DNA from: Icerya purchasi
Taxonomy: Eukaryota > Arthropoda > Insecta > Hemiptera > Monophlebidae
Direction: 5' to 3'
Length of the DNA stretch: 64,000 nt
Assembly: GCA_039619475.1 (NCBI GenBank)
Contig: CM077116.1
Location: 22,719,443-22,783,442, forward strand
Part shown: in pieces, positions 46,440 through 59,149 of the stretch
How the letters are laid out: the number at the start of each line of letters is the position of its first letter
Numbering within the stretch: the stretch's first letter is position 1
Translations under genes and position numbers: made by a program
Notes under the pieces: generated by a model
What the model was told of the DNA's origin: nothing
Database searches by the model: none
Seen by the model: only the letters and a program-made list of their open reading frames with translations

Positions 46440-47865
46440 CAAAAATAAGGGTAGCACTGCTGGAAATTATGAATAAAATATACCAAGCAGGAACAATACC
46501 GGAAGATTTATTGAAGTCGATTATTATACCAATTCCTAAAAAGGGGAACACAACAAAATGTACTGATCACAAAACAATAAGCTTAATAAGCCATGTACTA
46601 AAACTTCTATTATCGATAATAAACGGGAGAATAGAAAACAAAATAGACAATCATCCGAGTAAAACACAATATGGCTTCATCGTACGAATCCTCAGCCAAA
46701 GGGCAATAGATGTGAATAGGGATGTATATCTGTGCTTTGTGGACTTTTAAAAAGCCTTCGATAGGGTACAAAATAAACAACTAATAGACATACTTATTAA
46801 ATACGGATTAGATGAACGAGACATAAATATAATTCAACATATATACTGGAACCAGAAGGCAACTGTACGAATCGGATAGGAACAGTCCAAAGAATATTGC
46901 CATATAGCAAAGGGTGTACGACAAGGTTGCCCGTTGTTACCGAGACTGTTCAACGCATACGCGGAAGAAATAGTCAGAATGGGAAATATTAATAGACTCG
47001 GATTTAATATAAACGGAATAAGAATAGCCCATATAAGCTACGCTGTTGACCAAGTGTATATTTGGCAGAGTCCAGAGGAAATCTACAAAAAATAATGAAT
47101 ATAATATCACTAGAAGGCAGAAAATTAGGAATGAAAATAAACGTTAAAAAGACAAAAGTTATGAGAATAGCGAAAACATTAAATAGATCTCCAGTGGAAA
47201 TATATATATATATATATATAGATGGGGAAAAAATTGAACAAGTAACCAAGTACATCTACCTAGGGAGTTTAGTTACAGAAAATGGAAAAGACGATGATGA
47301 AATAAGAAGAAGACGAAGAAGAAGAAGAAGAAGAAGAATAGGCTGTGGTCGAATTGCATTTAATAATTTAGAACGAGCGCTTAAAGATAGAAAATTGAAC
47401 ATACAATTAAAAATGAGAATTCTTCACTGCCTCGTGCGGTCAACAATGCGATATGCTTCGGAAACCTGAACGATATCGGAGGCTAACAAAAAGAAAATCA
47501 GTGCCTTCGAATTGCGGTGCTACAGAAAAATGCACAGAATATCATTGAAGGAAAAAGTAACAAATGTAGTAGTATTAAATAAATGTAAAATTAGTAAGCC
47601 AAACGGCTAATAAATATCATCGAAGAAGAAGCAAAAAAGAAGAAATACTTTGGACATAAAATACGAAAAGAAGATCTATTCACGAATATGATACAAGGAA
47701 AAATTCAGGGAAAAAGACCACAAGGAAGAAGACGGATGGAATACATACATGGAATAAATTCATTTTTGGAAGGAATACAAAAGGCCAGGCGGAGACAACT
47801 GTAGTAAAACAAGGTGCCGCACCAACCTCCTGAACAGGAGATGGAAATGATGATGATAAGGTTAA
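46440..47865 (+). mobile_element. RTE-like LINE remnant, reverse transcriptase fingers to tail
   Basis: A disrupted plus-strand ORF keeps much of the reverse transcriptase. In order it shows GTIPEDLLKSIIIPIPKKGN, ISLISHVLKLLLSIINGRIE, DVYLCFVDF-stop-KAFDRV (motif A, near 46722-46760), KYGLDERDINIIQHIYWNQ, GVRQGCPLLPRLFN (motif B, near 46915) and ISYAVDQVYIW where active enzymes have YADD (motif C, near 47037). The later blocks are GMKINVKKTKVMRIAKT, YIYLGSLVTENGKDDDEIRR and LKMRILHCLVRSTMRYASET. YADD to YAVD plus several stops make it inactive. Between fingers and motif A about 20 residues are missing. A TA repeat (47199-47220) and a GAA-type repeat (47306-47338) have expanded inside the frame. 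The 3' end is ATGATGATGATAAGG. Confidence 0.9.
47306..47338. repeat. (GAA)n-like microsatellite within the LINE ORF
   Basis: AGAAGAAGACGAAGAAGAAG and so on encodes a run of arginines in the reverse transcriptase frame, between the FKYLGS-like block and the following conserved segment. Confidence 0.9.
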
Positions 47866-49999
47866 TCCTATTATATTTTAAAAAACTAAATTCATTTCAA
47901 GGTGTATTATTAAAAGATTTTATACGACTGATGCTTTATTTCACGTCCTTACTTAGTTCGTTAATAATAATTTAATTAATTTTAGCGTAATTTTTCAGTA
48001 ACGTTTATTATCGTAATACTATTTGAAAACGTTATGTCCGCAAACATAAGGAAAAGATAAGCTAAATAAGAAGGTATATCTGCGTGCAATCGATGTCTAC
48101 CCTTTTTGACTCTGAATATTACTTAGATGTTAGTTTAGTTGACTTTGTTTTGAAAAACACTCGATGAACTTATGCACATTATATATGAATTCAGGTTGTT
48201 ATCATCTCCGACGTTGTTGCCAATAAAATGAGGCGGAAGCGAGCTATTCATGTGTCACAATAATTAAAGGACTTTTAAATAGAGGGGAAATAATTATTCT
48301 ACGGGAGAAAAGTCTGCTGGAATTTCTTTGAACGTAAGTGCATCTTTGTATGTGTAGAGCGGTCATTTTTGCCTCCGAGTAAAATTCGGCCAAAAAACAA
48401 TTCATGATCTTCTAAGTCATCTGGCATAATTTTGCATAGGAAACATTTTCGCCTCCGAAATCAGAGGCGGACACGTTAAAATGGAGGCGGTTTCTACTTA
48501 ATGATAGAGCATTCGGAGACGTATTAGTACCAAATGCATATGCATATATGTATATACATATATACACATATTCAATATAATATATAAAGATATACAGTCG
48601 AGTATGAATAAATCCACTCATACATAATAATAGTAATAATAATAATAATAATAATATTAATAATAAAATGTAAAAACTTTTCTCTGCTCAAATACACGGA
48701 TAATGGCGCTAATACGGTGTTACTGTTTTTGATCTTAAAACGAATAAAAAATTAAATACATTGCCGAGATAATGAAGTACGCCTTCTACTTGAACGTCAT
48801 TCCGCAATGTCGACTTATCTGTCAGTGGATTCGTAAGATTAGTATAATGTTTTTTATTCAGGCGCAGCATCGTCGTTCGATTTTTGCTCATGTTCAATTC
48901 GTTTATTTTTCAGAAAATTGTCATTTTACATTTCTTGGTAATCGATTTTTTTTTTTTTTTTTTTTTAAATATATCTCTTTTAACAGGAAAAATAAATCTA
49001 ATTAAACCCGGCCTCGGCAAAAAGTTAGAACTGGTTAGACCGGGGGGTCCCTTTTAATTGAGGTCTTTAAGAATCGTATAACCCCTACAACGTCGTTAAT
49101 GTTCCGCAGAGCCATCTAGATCTTCTCGTTTCTCTTTTACTGATGACATAAGAGCATACTTGATAACTGAATCCTGGAAGCGAATACGATGGTCTAAACT
49201 GTTGAGGGGATATCTTAACTTTCCAGTCAACTTCCGCAGCGTAGTTCTGTTTCGTTCAGGTAGGATCGGATTAATATAGATAAATTCTTCTTACGCTGGT
49301 GAAATGTCCGCCACATTTGACGCGAGCTAGAAAACAAAAAAAAATCCTTTCCCTTCAGATTGGGGAAAAGAAAATATAGCCTAGTTTAAAATGTTCCATT
49401 CCAACCTTATCCATTTAGAACGTTTTTTTTTTTTTAGGTTTCCTTAAATATACATCCTTCGATCATAATACCTTACAATTTCTCTGCATTTCCTTTACCT
49501 ATAATTTAGTATCATTTTCAGACGACTCCAGGCGCGCATGGCCCGTTTGAGTAGCCGCCGACGCCCGTACTCTATTCGAAAAAAATAAAAAAATAATGAT
49601 AATGCTTAGAAAAACGGGTTGGTGTATTTATTAAATAAAACAAGTTTATCCGACTTGCATTTGATTATGAAAATTTTGAACCGGGCCAAGTTCTCGGTGG
49701 AACCTTTGTTTGTTTTTTTTTGTGTGTGTTAATTGTCTAAATTTGAGAAAATCTCTGATCACTTTAATGCATCGTCGTCAGCATCTGACCGAATTGTAAC
49801 TGACGGCTTTTTCCCTTCTTTCCGTTTAGAAGTTGCGCGGAAAAAGAAAAAAAGAATGTTTTTAAGAAGAAATTTCACCGTATCCGATTATTTCGGTCGA
49901 TTGGCTGAGATCAAAGTGTAATAACGAGATAAAATCCTGTACTATCCTTAATTGGTCTGAAATTACAGATGATCGTCCTCTTTTTCTAATAATTATTCA
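47866..49999. other. Sequence without a recognisable gene
   Basis: It contains a TA-rich tract near 48537-48590, a (TAA)n microsatellite at 48625-48665 and a T18 run near 48949. A GC-richer patch (49030-49330) contains a possible donor, TTCAG then GTAGGA near 49260, but no supportable frame. Confidence 0.35.
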
Positions 50000-50381
50000 T
50001 TTCATCTGTACCTGTTCAGCCTACTCTTCCTGCACATTCGTGGTTTCTTTTGCATCCCTCCGTTCGGCGTTCTGATGTTGTTTCCATTGTTCGTATGCCC
50101 TTTGGCCATTCTTTGCTGCCTTCCTCCGGATCTCGTTTTTCCTTGATTTCTTCTCCACACTGTCCTCTCCATCCAGATGATACAGTTATTTGCGACGCCG
50201 AACATGTGTTCTTCCAGTGTTCGTCTCTTTCTGTGGAGCATCTTGTATTGCTATTTGTTGAGGCTCGGGCTTCCTACTTCTTATTACGCTTTCTATATCC
50301 TGTCCTTTCTTTCCCCACTAATTTTATTTCTGGATAAAGGTCCGTCCTTGGTTGACGAGCTCAAAAAAAAAAAAAAAAAAG
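50000..50381 (+). mobile_element. LINE family L fragment with poly(A) tail
   Basis: A frame (50050-50337) reads RMPFGHSLLPSSGSRFSLIS, then SPHCPLHPDDTVICDAEHVF and FQCSSLSVEHL. This is the terminal His/Cys tail of the family, with CPLH, DAEHVF and C intact. The stop is followed by TAAAGGTCCGTCCTTGGTTG then ACGAGCTC and an 18-base poly(A) (50363-50380). It is severely 5' truncated, beginning at about 50000. The tail is the best-preserved example of the family 3' end here. Confidence 0.85.
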
Positions 50382-50466
50382 GAATAGATGATCGTAATAA
50401 TTTTCAATTCAGCGGCAATAATACCGCTTTAGACGAGCTTTGCATTAAAAATTTTATACACAGGAC

Positions 50467-50889
50467 TAAGACCGTGTCCACAGGGAGAGGGGCTTAAACC
50501 CCTTCCCATTAGAACTGAAATCAGTTATTAAAGTAGGTACACAAAGGTCTGAAAAAAATCAAAAACTTAAAATAAATATTGATAACTTTTAGGGAGTTCT
50601 TACATTTAAAAAAAAAAAAAAAAAAAATATGATTCATACTCGTATTTTTAGGTACTTTATTAATATTTTATGCAAAATTTTTCATTACGAGTATAAACAG
50701 AGTAACATATGGTAATTTTTATTAATGTTGGTAATTAATTTATGTAAATTATTAATACATAAATCAAAATGATGAAAATTATTTATAATATGAATATTAG
50801 TGAAAAATGTATTGTTATTTATAAAATAAATATGCCAAGAAAATTTTCAAATCCCCCCTTTTTTTTTCAAAATTCTGGGCACGGCCCTG
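50467..50889 (-). mobile_element. hAT family B third copy (423 bp), inverted
   Basis: A perfect 8-bp target duplication, CACAGGAC, flanks the element (50459-50466 and 50890-50897). Ends read on the minus strand are CAGGGCCGTGCCCAGAATTT (right) and TAAGACCGTGTCCACAGG (left). The interior matches both the 5712-6021 copy and the outer parts of 11136-13003 (for example ACAATACATTTTTCACTAAT on the minus strand, and TGCATAAAATATTAATAAAG). It is non-coding. Confidence 0.93.
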
Positions 50890-50897
50890 CACAGGAC

Positions 50898-53289
50898 GTC
50901 TTTTGAGCACCAACATACTCGTCGCGGAAGAGAAGGAAAGTACCACCAGTGGAACAATAAAAGTAAAATAAAAACTGTCCAAATATTAGAATTAATCCTT
51001 GTCGGCGAATTTATAACTATCATTAACGCTACGCTCTTAGTTTTATAATCTCAAAAATAGTTGTAAAGTCTTTTTTCCCTTCGAGCTCCTTCCACGATGC
51101 TATTGAAAATAATAAATATATCCATTTCGTTTTTCATAAACTATAGTTAGCTCGGCTATTAAACTAGAGGTGTCGCATCTGGAGTCTGAAAGTAAATGAG
51201 GAAGTGGCTTAAAGAAAGCGAGACCATCTCTGTACACTAGGAAAAAAGCTTAATTTTCTAGCACATCGTCCGTTACACACCTTATTTCAAGGACATTACT
51301 CATTTCACTTTGCGTAACTATTAAACTCGCTCCGAGTTTAATAGTTAAAATTTCAAAAACTCACGTATCATTTTTTAAATCTAAAAATTCGAACGCTCCG
51401 CTTGCTTGTTAATTTTTTTCGGCCCAATCAAAATTCACGACTTGCGTAAACTTTTAATGAAAACGGTTTGATGTCGTAAATGCGCGCCTATCTATAGGGT
51501 ATCTTTCGGGCACGTGGAATATAATGAAAATTCCACACAGCTACATCGCAGTAAAAAGTTACTAAACACTGTTAGAAATTTCGCTATCATCTCGACTTGT
51601 AAAATAACTATGGCATTTAAAGTAGTAGGCAGTTTTTTGTGGCAGCCCGAATACTATACAAGGAGAGACTGTTAGTTCCGTCTAACTTACACACCTGCGG
51701 CATTAAAAAAATATTAATCCAGTCGAGATTCCGCCGATGAGATTGGTACCCGTTGTTAGTCGTGTCGGAAAGGTGAAAAAAAGAGGGAAAAATACCGTAT
51801 TTAATAACGATTTTGAGCACTAGCGCAGGACATAGGTAAAGATTGAAGACGCATTTGTAGTATTATTTTGTAGCAGAATGGAGATTGGAAAAATAGCTCT
51901 GTTGTGCCGGCAACAGATTTCCCGTAACAGAATTTTCCCTTTCAGCGCTACACTCAGATATTAAGTTCAGCCCGAGTCGCAGTTATTGTTCGCACCCGCA
52001 CACCGCGGCCTAATAACGATTGTCATCATTATGCTACTTTTGACGAAGCGACAAATTTGTGTTAAACATCGATATTTATTCGAATATAATTCGCGTGTTC
52101 CGATAACAATCGATTTTCGGCAAAAGTCTATATTACAATAGACATATTACATGTACGAGGCGGTGCTAGGCGCGGGCCCTTTTTAGTGGTTATTCGTCAG
52201 ATTATTATTTACAGCCGATTTCGGTACAATTTTACACAAGAAGTTCTTTCTCAGTTTCATTCGATTTATATTTGCGCACAATAACCGACGTAGCAGCACG
52301 AATAAAATACGATAATAATAGCAACGCGAAAGACGACAATCAAACGTTTACAGCAGCAACACTGCACTGGAACCGCTTTCTTACAGCTGGCTGGAGATCA
52401 GTTACGACACACCTGGAATCGCGCTATATCTGCGAGACGATTGTAAGAAATCGGCAGTAGCCTATAGACGGCGTGATATTGTTCAGAAGAAAATGGCCGT
52501 CTGATGGTTTGGTGGGCATGACGTAAGATGAAGATTTAAGCAAAGTGTACCGCCGTACTTTTGTCGCTATTCTCCACGCGAGACCGTTTTATTGTGACAC
52601 GGAAGAAGAAAACGAACAGCGATGACGATATGCCGCTAGTCTGACAACCGTTTCGGTCGCAAATATTGATTTAACCGAGCATCCTGAATGCCTTTAAACC
52701 ATCCATTCGTCATTTCACGCATATCGTCTGATAATAATAATAATAATAATAATAGTATACTATAGTTCCGTTTGTGGCGATTTTGTATATGCGGTTTACG
52801 GGCGTATAGAAGAAATGAAAAGGATGAGGAAGTGTTGGCACGATTTAAAGAGGTAATAATGATGATGGAATTATAATGGCAGTCGGAGAAATGCAATCGA
52901 TTCTATTCATTTACATTACGAATATGGAGGAATTGTAGTTTCATAAAGTGTTTTTTTACACGCACGCATGTTTTCCAAATTAATAAAATTATATAGGCAA
53001 ATCACTGACTAGAAAACGATTAATATAGTAAAAAATTATTATACCGAAATGATTTTCGGAGACACTGCTTCATTATCACGGTGAATATACCAATCGATAA
53101 GAATAAGAAAAGTCTTCGGCATTTAGCGATAAAATTTAAGAATAGACAATTAAATCTAAGAAAATCGAGATTAAATATAAATCGGCTGATACGATTAATT
53201 ACAATCGCTTTTAAAATTGACAAATTTCATGGTTTTTGTAATGAATATTATAATAATAATAAGTTTTAAGAAAGAATATTATGGAAAAC
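50898..53289. other. Sequence without a recognisable gene
   Basis: A GC-richer patch lies at about 51940-52480, including a 62-codon frame at 52272-52460 with no motif. A (TAA)n microsatellite is at 52728-52755. Confidence 0.35.
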
Positions 53290-54195
53290 AATAATATCGA
53301 ATGAAAGTTTATTTTTTAAAGAAAAAATATCACCGGTTCTTAAAGATTTTACTCTAAATGTTGAATAAAAATGCACCGAAAACTAAAAAGTATTTACTCT
53401 CCCGATAAGAAAATGATATATTCTACAGTGACATTTACTCTTATTAAAAGGAAGGTTATTATTATGATAATTCTTATACAAAAATTACAATATCTATAAT
53501 TTAATGAATATTTAATTTCGGTTTTTAATTATTATTGCAATTTGAATTTGGTATACCGAGTTGTTTAAGAATTATAATGATATTTCTTTTTAAGGGGGGA
53601 TATTCATTCTCCACTGCAAAATATATATCTTCTTTTCGGATAATTATTTGTTTACTTTTCAGTGCGTTTTTATTTAATTTTTTTTTATTACCGAATAATA
53701 ACTTTTTTACGCTTTATTACGTTTTTATTCAAATTTTCGTTATCGAACAAAATTATTTTTCACTTTTTAGAGCATTTTTATTAAATTTTTATAGTAAATC
53801 TTCAAGTATCAGTATTTTTTTAACGATATTTTATTTCATAATTTTTAGCATAATACTTGGAAATTTTTTGCCTTGCTAAAAATCAACTTTTTTAAAAGTG
53901 ACTAGTTTATACTCCACCGGGGTCTCAAAAGTTCATTTTCTCTATTCGAATGTCCACAGTTATCCGTGCTAATTAACATTCATAATCTTTATTCAAATTA
54001 CATTTCCAAGCTTAATATTAATAATATTCTTAAGCATTAATAAATAAAAAAAAATTACCCGAAGGGGCCATATTTTTTCACATTTTTTGATGGTTACTCG
54101 TCTTATCGATATATTTGGTATTGCCACTGAATGGAACACTTTCGAATGAACAAAGAATCATTAAAATCGGTTCACAATGCGTGAATAAACAAAAA
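53290..54195. mobile_element. Second, diverged foldback element of the 38690 family
   Basis: Blocks in the same order as in the first copy include ACTAAAAAGTATTTACTC, CCCGATAAGAAAATGATATA, ATTCTTATACAAAAATTACA, TTATTGCAATTTGAATTTGG and TAGTAAATCTTCAAGTATCA. Arms pair only loosely (centre near 53530). Beyond the right arm both loci continue with related sequence: GACCACATTTTACCACG (39690) against GGCCATATTTTTTCACA (54066), then AATGGWAYACTTTC and AAAGAATCA, ending AAAATCGGTYCACA. The mobile unit is therefore larger than the hairpin. Confidence 0.7.
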
Positions 54196-54984
54196 TAATA
54201 ATTAAATAAATAAAAATGAGAGTCGGTAAAACTTTCTTTTGTATAAAAAGGGTTTTGAAATTTTTCCCGTAAACCCGGTTAAGGCTTGAAAAGCTAAATG
54301 AAAGCTTGATCTATTTGACAACGCTGTACGTTGAATTCATTGGCTCAAACGCCTACCTCTCCTAGTCTATTACGAAATGAGCGTATAGCATTGTCAAATG
54401 GAAAAAATTTTGATTTAGCTTTTCAAGCCCTACTCCTGCTGACACCATAATCATTTTATGATCTCTCTCTGTTACACAATAAACAATAATCAATACCGAT
54501 CGGTTTGAACAGAATATTAAACAATATTTCGAATCGTTTTTTTTTCTTCTTTTTTTCTTGCGATCTTTGCAAAAGTGTAATAGAATTGATGAAAGAAAAG
54601 TAAAGAATGAAATAAAGCAATTAAACTAGATCACGGGAACTGTAGCATACGGCTAGTAATGAACGGATTCGAATTTTCACTTAACCGGGTGGAAGGTGAT
54701 ATTTGTACCCGCTTTTTATCACGCGGAATCCGCGAATCAGTTCTTATTGATTGGTTTAAACACTAATCCGACTTAAGATTTTTAACTCCATTGATTGAAT
54801 GCAATAGATTGACCGAACGATATAGTTCAGTAAGTCCGCATAGGCTTCGTGACACTGTAAAGTAAATCCGTCTTAGCACCGTTTTTTGATTCGATTGCAC
54901 ACGTCGAGAACCGAAAATATTTATCAAATTCCTTATTAGTTACTAAATTGTACATGCCAGTAATTTGTTTAAATTAATTATATT
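54196..54984. other. Sequence without a recognisable gene
   Basis: No motif or repeat could be supported. Short frames only. Confidence 0.3.
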
Positions 54985-55015
<31 letters not shown>

Positions 55016-55065
55016 GGCCCGGCAAGAAACCACTTGGCCACCAACACCTCTACAAATAACCTAGA
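54985..55065 (-). repeat. Poly(A)-tailed retroelement 3' end, family shared with 6343
   Basis: On the minus strand GGCCAAGTGGTTTCTTGCCG then GGCC is followed by a run of about 28 A (poly-T at 54988-55015 on the plus strand). The long uninterrupted A-run suggests a relatively recent insertion compared with the copy at 6343. Confidence 0.65.
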
Positions 55066-56256
55066 CTAACAGAATTGATGGTAGCTTCAATTTACATAAA
55101 AGTCGATTAAACATAATCGTAGATACTGTAGACTTCAGAAGTTTCTATTTAGCTCCCCGTTTTTTGTCTCTGCATCATGGATTTTGACTTAAAATTATTC
55201 AAAATTGGCTTTTTACGACCATTTTCATTTTCAAATAAAAGATTCCGTCGAACTGATTAGTTTAAATTAAGTATTTAATCTTAAAACACTGTACGAACCA
55301 CATGGATACGATAATGCAATCTTTAAAAGATATAGGTATTGAAATTAATCAGCTATCTTAATAATTAGACTGCAAACTGAAAATGGAAATGTAGTGAAAT
55401 TAATAACGTCTGTATTGTAAATAATATTAATGCTAAAGCCTCTTTTTTATATTATCATTACGATTATTAGAATTGAAACAACGTTTATACATTATACTTC
55501 ATCGACTATTAATAATACAATTAACACTAAAACTACAAAAACAAAATTATATACTTTCGACAAAACGATATGCTCGATGGATGATGGCGTCCGGTGGTCG
55601 CAAAAGCGCAAACGGTTGGCAAAACTCCTCACCCAACCAGCCTAGATGCATGCAGCTAGTCACGCCGTAGTAATCCGCCCGTGGAATTTTATCGGCGGCT
55701 CTATTGACTTCTTAATGATCCGAAGGAAAGAAAGGATTGAATAATATTCTTGCGTCCGGTGGTGTCTAATAAGAAGGAACAAGCTATTTTTGGAGGATTT
55801 AGAGAACTTTGTGGATTTCGGACTATCACGGTGGGGAGAACTGCTGTGCCCACTTTTTCGTTTTCGGGGATCCCGGCGTGAACAGTTAAATTATCATTTC
55901 AACTTCACTATGAGTGAACTTTAATTCATTAATGCACGTTCGGAAGTGTTATCCACTAAGATTCTGGCAGCCACTAATGCATATGTAACTAAAAATGTTC
56001 TTCTCGGGTTGCTATAGTAGGCAATAGAACCACCTCCGAGGAAAAAAAAGGATCGCGTATAGTTCCGTACCTAGGATGCCACACAGTAATCTCTGAGACG
56101 AACTTGACTTCTGATCATTTTTGGAGTTTAGAGATCGTGTTTTGAAGGATGGACTGAGATATCTGTAGATCATTGAAATAAGTCATCAAAGCGGACAGTC
56201 ACTGATAACTGAATACATTTAACAAGAACATACATATAAATATATATATATATAAA
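55066..56256. other. Sequence without a recognisable gene
   Basis: The stretch 55570-56150 is less AT-rich than its surroundings and might be an unrecognised retroelement 5' region, but no motif supports this. Confidence 0.3.
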
Positions 56257-56488
56257 AATGGCAAAAACCGAGAGAATGCCAGTTAAGTGGATAATAGACA
56301 AAGAAAGGTTAAATATTTTGGCACATCATCAGAGGACAAAAATTTTAAATCTTACAGCTCATTATTCAGGGGGAGATTGAAGGAAGAAGAAGTGCAGGAA
56401 GACGAAGAACAGACTGGATACAAAACATTAAGAACTGGACTAGTACCAACTCTATCCAAGATCTCATTTAAGAAAATAATATATATAT
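56257..56488 (+). mobile_element. RTE-like LINE 3' coding fragment
   Basis: Frames read RQRKVKYFGTSSED and, shifted, GEIEGRRSAGRRRTDWIQNI then KNWTSTNSIQDLI. This is the arginine-rich end of RTE-like ORF2 proteins (GHIIR...GKIEGRRxxGRRRxxWxxNxxxW). At least one frameshift is present. The fragment ends in a TA repeat into which a family C hAT element inserted. Confidence 0.75.
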
Positions 56489-57093
56489 AGTGCCGGATTC
56501 GGGGGGGGGGGGTGATAGGGGACAGCCCCCAAGAACCAAAGCCTCTATTAAAAAATTTGTTATAACAGAGAAACTTAATTTATGCTGTAAAAGATTTGTA
56601 TGAATTTTACCTACGGATTTTAATAATTAATATTTAATACTATTTTCTAGTAAAACTATTAATGTTCCTTTTTTATTCTATTTTAAACACAACTGTCGTT
56701 GATCTTTTGCACTTTTATTTATTTTGTAGTGTAAATGAAAATAGTTCAATGAGAAATATATATATTTTTTTTACTTACTCACGAACAAAGAATTCGGATC
56801 GGATTACCAACAAAAATAAAAAGGAAGTATAGTGTAATAAAAATACTTTTACTATATCTAAACTACCATTTTAGCTAGAATTTTATAATTTCGTTTTATT
56901 TTTTACCTGAAAATAAAATAAAATTTAAATTAAATTGTAATGATTATGTATTTTTAAAACATTTTTAAATTTCTATGAAAGTCGCTATTTGATTCTCTTT
57001 ATGAAACAAGGGGTATTTCTCAAATCTACTGCTTACCGTAGAAGATATTACGTAATTACATAATCCCCCTCCCATGTCGTTCTGGATTCGCCC

Positions 57094-57096
<3 letters not shown>
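56489..57096 (+). mobile_element. hAT family C element (608 bp)
   Basis: The left end is TAGTGCCGGATTCGGGGGGG and the right end, reverse complemented, CAGGGGCGAATCCAGAACG, followed inward by GGGAGGGGG. The flanking 8 bases are ATATATAT on both sides (56481-56488 and 57097-57104), which fits a target duplication but is uninformative in a TA repeat. The interior is non-coding and shared with 42875-43390. Confidence 0.8.

Positions 57097-57140
<44 letters not shown>
57097..57140. repeat. (AT)n microsatellite
   Basis: About 22 AT units directly adjoin the right end of the family C hAT element, the presumed target site. Confidence 0.97.
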
Positions 57141-57142
<2 letters not shown>

Positions 57143-57639
57143 TGAGTATTGATTATATATTATTTAGTTGTTTGTATTATTAGTTTATTTAACGAACATG
57201 ATGTATGAACGTTTTTCTATTTAAAAAAATATTTTGTGTTCATCGGCGTGTTTCGTGACGGAAAATAAAAATTAGGTACTTAAAAATTTCTCAATTCATA
57301 AGTCGTATTCAGTAATTTGTCTAAATAAAACATTATACACAGTTTTCTTTCGGTATTTAAAATTATAACCGAAGAAGTTAATACAGGGTGATACTATTTT
57401 GTAACGGTAACTTTTTGACTTTATTTGATACATATTTGATTATTAAATTTTAGATTTTCATCTACCATCATTCTTAAATGTTTAATCTCTTTTTTAAATG
57501 TTATATTTGTCTCAGTTTAATATTGTTTTTACTTCCTTCTTTAAATTGTTGTTTTTGTCTAATTAAAGTTTAATATTATGTAGTGATATGTTTAAATTTT
57601 CTATTGTATTACTTGTATCTATTAAATCTAAACTTCTGT

Positions 57640-58330
57640 TAATTCTGGTTCAAAAGTGGGTGTTCCTCTAGGCAGGACCAATTCTTCAGTTAATTTGTAC
57701 AGCACATATTCCTGCGCCAGCCACTTCCGCAGATGACATAGTAGTTCCGTTACGGATTCATCTGTAGAAAAGGTAAATAATAACCTGTAGTGAAAATGGT
57801 TTAAACGGTGGCGAATGATAGTCGATGTAAATCTGCTCACAAAAATTTCCAAACGAAAAAATTTGCAATATCATCCGTAGGAACATTTAAATAATTCCGG
57901 TGAAGGAATCTGTAAAATATCTCGGAATTAATTTAGATAAACAGTTAACATGGAAAAGTGTCAAAAAATAAAATTAATAAAATATAAAGTTTAGAAATAT
58001 CTTACGGCTCTCAAGAAGGAAATCGGAACTATCAGTTGAAATACTGCTACGTAATCAAAGCCTTAAAGTTGTACGTGGATATACGGAAGTCAGTTTTGAG
58101 GCTGTGTCAAAGAAAGCAGCATAGCCTTAGCAGGACAACGTTTTTTTTGCTCGATGGTTTACAAATAAAAACTGTCAAAGAATAAACACGTAGAATAGCC
58201 GAGGAATATCGATATAAATTAGATGATCATTTACACGTTTTCGCGACTACTTTACCAGATACGGTAATTAACAGAAGTCGGATGATTAAAAAGAACAAAA
58301 CCAACAGATTTATTATAAGGGGAAATAGTT
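57640..58330 (+). mobile_element. Jockey-like LINE reverse transcriptase fragment
   Basis: A broken plus-strand frame reads GVPLGRTN (motif B, normally GVPQGS) near 57660, then KWFKRWRMIVDVN, VKYLGINLDKQLTWKS (near 57935), KFRNILRLSRRKSELSVE, and RRIAEEYRYKLDDH near 58190. The VKYLGxxLDxxLTWKxH block and the order of segments are typical of jockey-type elements in insects. The YADD-containing region between the first two blocks is not readable. Stops and frameshifts are frequent. Confidence 0.82.
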
Positions 58331-59149
58331 ACATTTTAAAATATAATAATATGCATATAGATGAAATTCTTGTCACTGGATAAGCTATTTCCACAAATCA
58401 TGATACCGGCTAGATTGCTATATAGTCTAAAGTTAAAAATCGTTTGTTGTTATATTGTTATTTATTTTGAGTGATAGAAATTATCCCCCCCCCCCATTAT
58501 TACCTCGTTAAATGGTTTTCCGGATATTTCGGAAGTAGTAACACACATTTTCCGCTATTTTTTTTTTTTAATTTACAAACTGCTTTACCATATAATGCTT
58601 TCAAAAGTTCAAGAATTTCTACACTTTTTTTTTACGGTTTTAATAATTTATTTTTAAATTTTTATATTGATTTTAGTTAACGATTTAATCATTTTTTAAT
58701 AATTATTTAATTTACCGTAGCACAAGGAATTATCTTCAGTTTTCCCTTACAATTCGTGTATAGCGTTAATGAAATTAGAAATTGCTTTGTTAAAAAAGTA
58801 CCGAGTTACTATAACTTGCTGAAGGAGAATAGAAATTCCTATTATTACATTTTCAAATTTATTGCAATTAGGCGTTGTGGTAGAGCGAGCTAGGTTCGTT
58901 TTTGTATTTTAAGCTTTGCAAATTGAACGCTACTACGACAGCACCAGCAATTACTTTTAATTCGTATATTTTGCATTTGATTGGTGAACTTAATATTAAT
59001 AAAGTTTAGTAACGCTCGAATTGTATTTGTTTTCGGAAGTTTCGGCATTATAGAGATTTCTAGTTATTTTTTTATTTTACCATGAGTCGTGTGTAACTAC
59101 ATAGGTTATTACGTCATACGGTAATTACTAAAGGTTAAACGACTGAGCG
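58331..59149. other. Sequence without a recognisable gene
   Basis: A C11 run lies at 58485-58495. No coding or repeat motif was recognised. Confidence 0.35.
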
